Shown: positions 56,140 to 64,000 of the stretch, piece after piece | Numbering within the stretch: the first letter of the stretch is position 1 | How the letters are laid out: each line of letters begins with the position of its first letter | Source of the DNA: Marthasterias glacialis | Taxonomy: Eukaryota; Echinodermata; Asteroidea; Forcipulatida; Asteriidae | Direction of reading: 5' to 3' | Length of the DNA stretch: 64,000 nucleotides | Assembly: GCA_911728455.2 (NCBI GenBank) | Contig: OU452240.1 | Span: 3,906,001-3,970,000 of the forward strand | Position numbers and translations under genes: made by a program | Notes under the pieces: generated by a model | Seen by the model: only the letters and a program-made list of their open reading frames with translations | Told to the model about the DNA's origin: nothing | Database searches by the model: none

Positions 56140-57037
56140 ACTTTGCTCTGTACCCAAAGATCCATACAATTGGTATGATCTGCACAGGCCACTTTCATAA
56201 AGCTGTCTTTAAATAGCAGAAAATGGTGCTGAGCATAAATATGCAGGGAACCAGTCACAAATTATTGTGTGGTATTAATTGGCTGGTAACCATTTCTTCT
56301 AAGCAAAAACAATTTCAGTGCTGGCAATTTTTGCGTGTTTGGAACAGCAATGAAATTAGGCTCGGATGATGTAAATCCTGCTTCTCCCGATGAAGATAAA
56401 TCAGGGCCCAATTGGGGTCCCAATTTGGGTGCCAATTGGGGTCCCATTTGGATTCCCAATTTGGGGTCAACACCACCTTCTGCTCCAATACGTGCTTTAT
56501 TAGGTCGTGAAAAACAACAGCACTTGTTTTAAATACATGCAGCCACAAATTACATCATCCGTCTTTAAACGGTCCCCAATCAGACTATTATGTTCGTATC
56601 TCACCCGACGGGGAACCAGCATCTCTCAATAAAGGTATCAGTGATTCCCTTGAGGGGACAGCGTATCGTCTGCCCCCCCCCCCACCCTCATACAGGTGTC
56701 ACCTGTAGGTGATAAGTGACAAATACTTTTGCTTCATTAGGCCTGGGACCATGAACACGGCACATAATACATGCACACGTGCTCCCTTTTCTTTTAATGA
56801 CAGCCACAAATTGATCATCATCACCCATAGGCCCTACTCCTTCCACCGGCCTCGGGCTTTCCTTAATATACTTTCCCACATGTAGATGTCATTATTATCA
56901 GTAACAGTTGGAGGGGAGTTGGTCTCGTGCCAGAGTTCTCTTTTTCTTTTCACATACTACGGCTAATGTTGTAGTTGGAGTAGACTACATGTAATTGACA
57001 TACGTATGAGACGAGAGAAAGAAGTGAAACGAAGCGA
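56140..57037. other. Intergenic DNA, no gene seen
   Basis: A degenerate family C fragment lies at about 56186-56335. 56405-56470 is a GGGTCCCAATTTGGGTGCCA-type short tandem repeat that pairs with itself. Confidence 0.4.
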
Positions 57038-57235
57038 GGCCCAATAATAGAGCTGCATAAGTACACAAAGTTGCTAAGCACAAACAAAATTACGCTTAAT
57101 TACCAGAATAAGGTTACCAGCCATAAGAGCACGTCACCTGTACAGTCTGTGACTGGTGTCCTGCTTACTGTTGCTTAGCAGAAAACTTTTAAGCACTATT
57201 TTCTACTTAAGAAGCAGCTCTATGAAATTGGGCCC
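57038..57235. mobile_element. MITE family C, copy 3
   Basis: Left end GGCCCAATAATAGAGCTGCA, right end GCAGCTCTATGAAATTGGGC; interior AAGGTTACCAGCCATAAGAG and GTGACTGGTGTCCTGCTTAC. Confidence 0.8.
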
Positions 57236-57803
57236 AGATTGCTTCGTGGACATAGTACGTACGATAGTCACAAACTCATCACAATCCATCCATGGGGTCA
57301 TTCACTTGTGTGAACATATACAAGTACCTCTTCCATCCCCCCCCCCCCCCCCCCCCCGGCCGGCTATCCTTTTACTCGATGCGTATTTTTATATCACAAC
57401 TTAAGCTAGTGGAGAGAGGGTAAGTTCTGATGTTATACACAGACGTCGTAAGCCTACATGTACTGTATGTATTGTTGTTCTGAGTGCAATTAGGCAAGAG
57501 AAGCTTGGGCAGAATAGAGGTAGTGGGCAGTAGAATGTATCAAAAACAATAACCACAGTCTGTGACCAAACATCTACATGTACCTGGCTTCTTTGAAGCC
57601 CACGGCTATCCTTTTTATTCTATTCTAGAAATGACATATTTTTTTTAGTCAAGGGAGGGTGTGGGATGTAAGCCATTCTAAATTTTACTTTCACTTGTGA
57701 ATGTTCCAGCGCAATATTTATTGTAGGTTACTTTTCTGTTGTCTGGCGTCTTGTCTGTCAGGGTACAAAAAGCCATACTTCACCCAGACGTGTTCAGGCC
57801 GCA

Positions 57804-58005
57804 GGGCCTAATATCATACATGTAGAGCTGCTTTAAGCACAACTGCTAGCTAAAAACAACAAAAAATATGCTTACCGGTATAAGGTTACCAGCCAACATA
57901 ACATTTCTCATGTACCATCTGTGACTGGTACCCTGCTCTTTTTTGCTTAGCAGAAAGTTGTTAAGCAATATTTTCTGTATAAGCAGCTCTATACAAAATG
58001 GGCTC
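57804..58005. mobile_element. MITE family C, copy 4
   Basis: Left GGGCCTAATATCATAC, right AGCAGCTCTATACAAAATGG; interior TAAGGTTACCAGCCAACATA and TGTGACTGGTACCCTGCTC. Confidence 0.8.
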
Positions 58006-58014
58006 AGATACTTC

Positions 58015-58135
58015 ACGGAGGCAATTGCCTCCGAGCCCCTGGGTCAGGGCCTTGATGCCCCCATGGATTGCATCTCCTAGCGGTGCCCTTTGTTAATAAG
58101 AAACTGCTTTGCCCTGACAAGAATGACGTATCAGA
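58015..58135 (+). repeat. Dispersed repeat family D, divergent copy
   Basis: CGGAGGCAATTGCCTCCGAG, CTGGGTCAGGGCCTTGATGC and GCGGTGCCCTTTGTTAATAA; same order as 48990-49180. It follows directly after MITE C copy 4. Confidence 0.5.
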
Positions 58136-59810
58136 CGTGCAGCGTTGTCCAGCTATCGACTGACCTTTAAGTGTTTTTTTTTAATAAACCATCATCAAAA
58201 CTCGTCTTTTTATCAATGTAAATCTGATTTTTGTTATGTACATGTAAGGTAACATTGTCAACAAATTACAATGACACTGAAATAAGTATGGATACATTTA
58301 TAGCATTGCTTCTTTAGTTAGGGGACACAGTACACTGCATGTATACACCAAGAACAATAATTGCCCATACCCCCTTCCGCTGGCCCCAAGCTTTCCTTAC
58401 GTTCTGTCCTAGATATGACATATAATTTTCGGTCAGAGGGAAAAGAGGGGGGGGGGGGAGGTTGAGAGCGTTCTTACATGTCATAAAAAAAATATGCTAG
58501 TTCCAAACAATCAGAGCGAGATCAGAAACGAAGCATATTGGACAATACGACATCAGCCTGCAGGGTGTCCCTGTACAGTGTAAGGTTGTCACATCGCGAC
58601 AGTATTGCACCGAGTTGAATGATATTTATCGCTGTCATGTGGAATGAGATTGAATTGTACCGAGGGATTGAAAAGAGGGGGGGGGGGGGGGGGGAGGGCT
58701 GTAATGTTGAATTACCGCTTGTTGCAACTGCAGGTATACATGTACATGTAATAATATGTAAGTAATTATTAGATTTGTTGGGGTGTTTGGGGGGGGGGGC
58801 GGGGCGGCGGGATGGGGGTCATACAGTATATGTATGGGATTCTGCACAAAATGTTTTTTTAAGTCCCATCAATCCCCACCACATCAAAATCCAACTGCAT
58901 ATTCTGTTTGATTCTGTTGGACTGAGCACATGTACATGTAACTGCACTAGTTAACTGTAAATGCTTGTCATAGGATCACCATCTTAATTTTTCGGAGTCC
59001 AACCATTTGGGTGTTGAATTACGTACAGTTACCATATGGTGTTGGATTTTTGTTGAGAGCGAGGAAGGATCCTAGTAAATCACTCTGTCTACACTATTTT
59101 ATTTATGACCTGTTTCAACTACATGTTTTTTTTGTTTGTTTTTTTTTTTGACAGGAAAAGGTTTTTCTGTGAGGATGATTTTCTTTTGCTTGAGCTGTCA
59201 CAGCTGGCACTGTGGTCACATTGTAAATTAAGATCTGCTTGTGAATTCGTGTATGATGTACATGTACAAACGTTGCATTATCGTTGACACACAACTGTGT
59301 GGAAAAATTGTCAAACAACTAAAAAATTGCAACAAAGTCATGTAAATTGGGCCAAAAACACAAGTTAGCAATTTGTGCGCCCAGTAAGAGGATGCAATGA
59401 CATATTTCTTTCTCTTTATTTTATACATAGTTTTGTTTTTCTTCTGTCGTTTTTTCCTCCTTTTTTACCCTGAACTGCAGTGAACCATTAGATTGGCCTA
59501 TCAGAATGACCTCTTTAGTCAAATACTGATGTGGCTATTGTTCACAGTTGGTCTTATATAAAATTAATTATTTTTTTTTAAAGTTCTTGTTAAAAGGGCG
59601 TAAGTGATGAAAAATTTGGTTTCATGAAAACTGAGAGGGAAAGTGTGATCCATTTTTTGCCATTCAAAAGTAATTATAGGAAGGTTAAATTCTGCTTGGG
59701 AATGGGAAAACACGTCTTTGGGTTTAATCTAGCAACAAAATTGTAACAATAGTGCCATATCTTTCATGTCGGACCATTTTATTGCTTTATAAGCTCTTTT
59801 AATACTGGCG
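58136..59810. other. Intergenic DNA, no gene seen
   Basis: Holds poly-G runs (58448-58459, 58678-58694, 58790-58798), ACATGT runs and a T1-array fragment near 58995-59050. No exon seen. Confidence 0.4.
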
Positions 59811-60301
59811 TGTTGTGGCTGAGCGGTCTAGTGCACCGGACTCAAGCTCTGGTGTTTCTGATCAGCAGAGTGTGGGTTCGAGTCCCGGTCTTGTCCTTAA
59901 GCAAGACACTTTAACATTATTGCTTCGTTTTTTTTTTATGGCGAGTCCCGGTCTTGTCCTTAAGCAAGACACTTTAACATTATTGCTTCGTTTTTTTTTT
60001 ATGGGACATAAATCCGTAGGTCCCGTGTGCTGTGTAATGCACGTTAAAGAACCCAGTGACACTTATCGCTAAGAGAAGGGGTTTGCCCCGGTGTTTCTGG
60101 CAGTGGCTGCTGAATGCACCGCAGCACCTTGTAAACCCTTTATAAGGTGCTACATAAATGGGTCTCACAATTAAAAAGCTTCAAAAACCTGTCGTAAAAA
60201 AAAAAATGACAATAATAAGCGCCTTGAGTACCTACAGTGTAATTGCTGGTAGATACATAATGTACGTGCGCTATAGAAGACTCCGGTATTATTATTATTA
60301 T
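59811..60301 (+). repeat. tRNA-Leu-derived SINE (S1) with internal 63-bp duplication
   Basis: GTTGTGGCTGAGCGGTCTAG, CCGGACTCAAGCTCTGG and GTGTGGGTTCGAGTCCCGG form the tRNA-like head. GAGTCCCGGTCTTGTCCTTA to the poly-T is present twice (59880 and 59943). It ends TATTATTATTATTA. Anticodon-position bases are CAA. Confidence 0.9.
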
Positions 60302-60955
60302 GAAATACATGTAAGCCTACTTTATGTGCCAGGTAAAAGGGCGTAAGGCTTGAGTCCCTTTTACCGGGCACACAACGAATTTGTAACTAATAAACGCAAG
60401 GCCTAGCTGCATTTAACTTATAGACATACGTTTGCGAATTCCAACTCGTGGACATAAATAATACACCCCCTTACATGTGCGTGTACATGCAGAATTTATT
60501 TACCAAGTCCCACTGCGACAAATCCCTGAATGATGATTGCAAATTGGTCTGAAAACCAAAAGTTGACAATTTCTGGCGTGTTTGCTCGAGGCAGGCCCAA
60601 CGCCTAATGGACAATTTGTTACCCTGGGTGAAGCAATCACTCAAACAACATGAACACGTAGCTTCAGACAAAATATTGACAATGCACGGGATATCTGGAA
60701 GCACTTAAGCAGACAGCTCCTAATGTTTCAGATGATGTTTGTTTAATCGCGATCCGGGCAGCTTATTCGATTAATCCCTTTTAAAATAACAGACCATAGG
60801 GAAATAATCCTTGCAGACGTGTTTTTTAAACAGTTCTTGTGAATATTGAAAACCCGTTACAAAACAATCCCATTACTATACCTAGTACTTCTTAATGTTT
60901 CCTCTGATTTGGAGGATGAAGTCCTTTACTGCTGAACCACCAACTCTTCATGTGT
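60302..60955. other. Intergenic DNA, no gene seen
   Basis: I recognise no gene or repeat family in it. Confidence 0.35.
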
Positions 60956-60959
60956 GAAA

Positions 60960-61315
60960 CATGTGGCCAGGTGGCCAGGCATACCAGCCTATCAGTGCCC
61001 AAGCATTTGGGTCTTGAGTTACCCTAGAGTGGAGTATTTTAATGGATTTGGTACTGTACCCCAAACCATCCACTCTTAGCATGAGGCCAGGCATACCAAT
61101 CTTATCAGAGCCCAAGCATTTGGGTCTTGAGTTACCATAGAGTGGAGTATTTTAATGGATTTGGTACTGTACCCCCAAACCATCCACTCTTACCATGAGG
61201 CCAGGCATACCAATCTTATCAGAGTCCAAACATTTGGGTGTTGAGCTACCATAGAGTGGAGTATTTGGATGGATTTGGTACTGTACCCCCAAACCGCCCA
61301 CTCTTACCACGAGGC
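60960..61315. repeat. Short tandem array T1, about three 112-115-bp units
   Basis: GAGTTACCMTAGAGTGGAGT starts units at about 61015, 61127 and 61242, each followed by TTTAATGGATTTGGTACTGT and GAGGCCAGGCATACCAATC. The array stops exactly where the next SINE begins. Confidence 0.85.
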
Positions 61316-61735
61316 CAGAGCGGATAAGAACACCAGACTCAAGCTCTGGGGTTTCTGATCAGCACAGTGTGGGTTCGAGTCCCGGTCGTGACCCTTGTGT
61401 CCTTAAAAGCAAAACACTTTAAAACCATTATTGCTGGGTTCTTTGGATGGGATATAAAGCCGTAGGGCTCGTGTGTTGTGTAATGCACGTAAAAGAACCC
61501 AGTGCACTTATCGCAAAGAGAAGGGGTTCGACCCGGTGTTTCTAGTTTGATCAACTGCAGATTGCGCCACAGCACCTTGTAAACTGTTACATGGTGCTAT
61601 GTAAAGGAATAGTCTCATACTTAAAAAAAGTACGAATACCTGGCTGGAAAAATATTCTAATACTTCTTTGTAAAGCGCATTGGGACTCTGTGTGTAATGT
61701 GCTATATAAGCATGGTGTATTCTTATTATTATTAA
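61316..61735 (+). repeat. tRNA-Leu-derived SINE (S1), head slightly truncated
   Basis: GAGCGGATAAGAACACCAGA, GTGTGGGTTCGAGTCCCGGT, AATGCACGTAAAAGAACCCA, GCGCCACAGCACCTTGTAAA, then AAGCGCATTGGGACT and ATGTGCTATATAAGCATGG and a TTATTATTATTA tail. Confidence 0.85.
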
Positions 61736-62387
61736 CCTGCATCTATTTGCAGATGCTATGGGAGTATTTAGTGAAAGCACCTCCCAGCCGCTCTGGTCTC
61801 CGAGGAGTAAGACTGCGAACCGCAACTCGAGTTCAGGTTTCCTCTCCATCGAAAAATAAACGCAGCATTGAAAATCAATTTTAAAGGATGGTGTAGTAGC
61901 ACATAGAGTCATCACTAGAGGGAGCACTCGCTACTGTATGTCACGCACGGAACTCTGCTGACCCGCCATGCGCGAAAAATCCTTATGGGTCAATTGCATA
62001 CGAATGTCCACTTAGAAAACGTTTGCTGTGTAAAACTGATGAGTGACCAGTTTAATGTGATTGGTCAGCGCCATTTTCTCAATGGTTAAAAATCATTGTC
62101 TGGCCATGCGGCATTTTCATTGTACGTTCTCTAGTTCTTTTATATTTCTCTATGGTGTAGCATCAGTTTCGGGAAGGGTGGATTGTTGAAAACTGTGTAG
62201 TCTATAGCGCCAGCTGAAAAAGTTTGTTTAGTCTTCATCAAAATAATCATCACACATCGGTGAAATAAATATATTAAAAAAATACATTTTTGTCACACAT
62301 CATGGGTGTATACTACATACATACAATGTAAGTTAAACAAAGTTTTGTTCTCATGTACACACTATGTATTTAAATTGTTCTTTGCAG

Positions 62388-62474
62388 GTTGTCAAGTTTG
62401 AATAACCCAAAGGGAAGTGCCTGGAATCACCTGACTGATCACCTGACCCGTCACGTAACACACCACCTGACACC
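62388..62474 (+). other. 5' untranslated part of first coding exon, tetraspanin gene 3
   Basis: This follows the acceptor TTGTTCTTTGCAG and contains in-frame stops before the ATG. By analogy with genes 1 and 2, an untranslated exon further upstream is likely, but I could not place it. Confidence 0.55.
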
Positions 62475-62537
62475 ATGTGTTGCTGTGCCGTTGCTTGCGT
62501 CAAATGTTTCCTCATCTTGTTTGACATTGTGTTCTTT
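62475..62537 (+). CDS. Tetraspanin gene 3, first coding exon only (rest beyond the window)
   Basis: ATG starts a 21-residue exon, MCCCAVACVKCFLILFDIVFF in two parts: a cysteine-rich head and the start of TM1. The donor TTT/GTAAGT falls at the same place in TM1 as in genes 1 and 2 (after FF) and in the same phase. The head carries five cysteines (2, 3, 4, 8, 11), more than its neighbours, so it may be heavily palmitoylated. Asp replaces the TM1 Asn18 of genes 1 and 2, a change that keeps a polar residue in the helix. No second exon occurs before 64000. Identification rests on this exon, the shared splice position and the neighbours. Confidence 0.75.
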
Positions 62538-62624
62538 GTAAGTATTTAACATCTTTTCTTTTTTTTTTAAATTTGTTCACCCCCAAAATATTTATGAATT
62601 TCAGAATTGACTGAAACTGCTCAG

Positions 62625-63710
62625 TCTTTGCCTCAATGCTCCTCGTATTTGCCTCTACATGTATGCCCCTAATCTTTGCCTTCATGCCCCTTGTCTTTCC
62701 TTCTGTTCCCCTAGTCTTTGCCTCCATGGCCCTTGTCGATCTTTGCCTCCGTGTCCCCAATGTCTTTGTGTCCATGCCCCTGGAATTATGCCTGTATGCC
62801 CCCGGTCTTTGTCTTTATGCCCCTGGTCTTTGCCTTTATGCCTCTGGTCTTTGCTTCCATGCCCCTGTTCTTTGCATCCACACCCCTGTTCTTTGCATCC
62901 ATGCCCCTGGTCTGTCCATCCATGCCCCTGTTCTTTGCATCCTCGCCCCTGTTCTTTGCCCTATGCCCCTATACCCCTGGTCTTGGCTTCTACATAAATG
63001 CCCCTGGTCTTTGCCTTTATGCCCCTGGTTTTTGCCTTCATGCCCCTGGTCTGTGCATCCATGCCCCTGTTATTTGCATCCTCGCCCCTGTTCTTTGCCC
63101 TATGCCCCTATGCCCCTGGTCCTGGCTTCTACATGTACACGCCCCTGTTCTTTGCCTTTATGCCCCTGGTCTTTGCCTTTATGCCCCTGGTCTGTGCATC
63201 CATGCCCCTGTTATTTGCATCCTCGCCCTGTTCTTTGCCCTATGCCCCTATGCCCCTGGTCCTGGCTTCTACATGTATGCCCCTAGTCTTGGCTTCTACA
63301 TGTATGCCCCTGGTCTTTGCCTTTATGCCCCCAGTCTTTGCCTCCATGCCCCTGGTTTTTGCCTTCATGCCACTGGTCTGTGCATCGATGCCCCTGTTCT
63401 TTGCATCCTCACCCCTGTTCTTTGCCCTATGCCCCTATGCCCCTGGTCCTGGCTTCTACATGTACATGTATGCCCCTGTTCTTTGCCTGTATGCCCAGTT
63501 GGTCTGTGCCTCCATGCCCCCTGGTCTGTGCCTCCATGCCCGTAGCTTTTTCTTCTCTACCCCAGGCCTTTGTCTTCATGGTCTTCCATGCCTCTCGTCT
63601 TAGCCTCCACGCCCCTAGCTTTTTCCTCAATACCCCTCGTCTTTGCCTCTGTAGATGCCCCTGGTCTTTGCCTCCATGCCCCAGGTCTTAGCCTCCATGC
63701 TCCTAGCCCC
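62625..63710. repeat. 21-bp minisatellite in gene 3 intron 1
   Basis: Units close to ATGCCCCTGGTCTTTGCCTTT repeat about fifty times, with 18- to 24-bp variants. The word TTCTTTGCCCTATGCCCC recurs at 62952, 63091, 63231 and 63419, showing a longer repeat on top. Unit length is a multiple of three and has no stop, so several frames stay open for 200 or more codons. Confidence 0.95.
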
Positions 63711-64000
63711 TTTAAAATGTTCCACTTGAAATGTTTACTTCTCTCACAGAGGTGTCTGCTTTCTATCAACGAAAAAAAAAAATCTTGCCCTTAAAAGAAC
63801 AAAGTATCATACCAGGTACATGAACCACTGAAATCTATAAACAGACCGTTTCCAGTCCAAAAACAAAATCAATGACTTGTTAAGAACGAAATCCCAAGTG
63901 GAAAATCATTGGCCATAATGGTAGAAAATAGTCCACCCAAGCATGCCTAGTGAAAAACGGTCGCTGAATAAAAGGTCTGAATATATACTCTACTGCAGTT
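63711..64000. other. Gene 3 intron 1, continuing beyond the window
   Basis: No exon 2 signature (FLGCCG) is present before the window ends. Confidence 0.5.

Noticed and set aside
61741..61884. Short frame with APPSRSGLRGVRLRTATRV, slightly LINE-like
   Set aside because: Too short and too weakly similar to a LINE C terminus to annotate.
62636..63691. Long open frames (up to 275 codons) with MPLVFAF-type repeats
   Set aside because: They come from a 21-bp stop-free minisatellite in an intron. Several frames are open at once and no splice or start context supports them.

Overview
The window is animal genomic DNA. Genes are split into short exons by GT-AG introns, spacing is wide, and the sequence is AT-leaning with very many short interspersed repeats, foldback elements, minisatellites and ACATGT-type simple repeats. 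The repeat style and a deuterostome-like tetraspanin set suggest a marine invertebrate deuterostome. A sea star or close echinoderm relative is my best guess, but this is inference from style, not a species identification.

The genes I can support are a head-to-tail series of tetraspanins on the + strand. Gene 1 has six coding exons between 10004 and 18226 (239 residues) and a probable untranslated first exon behind a TATA box near 3387. Gene 2 has six coding exons between 28733 and 33718 (245 residues) and a probable untranslated first exon ending at 26287. Gene 3 begins at 62475 and leaves the window after its first coding exon of 21 residues. Genes 1 and 2 share exon number, all-phase-0 introns, identical sizes for coding exons 1, 2 and 5, and the TSPAN4/TSPAN9 style of large-loop motif (CCG, PDSCC, GC, GC). 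They look like tandem duplicates. Tetraspanins organise membrane microdomains and bind partner proteins, so the cluster is best read as an expanded membrane-scaffold family and not as a pathway.

Layout: 1-3386 is upstream DNA with a MITE and SINE and dispersed-repeat pieces. 3387-19440 is gene 1; its introns hold a 68-bp minisatellite, a long inverted repeat, a 71-bp minisatellite, a LINE 3' end and several SINEs. About 19560-22590 is a large 119-bp satellite array just downstream of gene 1. 22600-26050 is intergenic. 26050-33800 is gene 2, whose introns hold a TTG-rich microsatellite, a MITE with a palindromic core and nested SINEs. 33800-62387 is about 28 kb with no gene I can defend, rich in MITEs, foldback elements and SINEs. 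62388-64000 is the start of gene 3 and a minisatellite in its first coding intron.

I see no bacterial, viral, CRISPR or toxin gene. Almost all long open frames outside the exons are products of stop-free simple repeats or minisatellites. The strongest unusual structure is repeat biology: nested MITE and SINE insertions with target-site duplications, SINE tails resembling a LINE tail, satellite arrays apparently derived from a dispersed repeat, and two striking inverted repeats.
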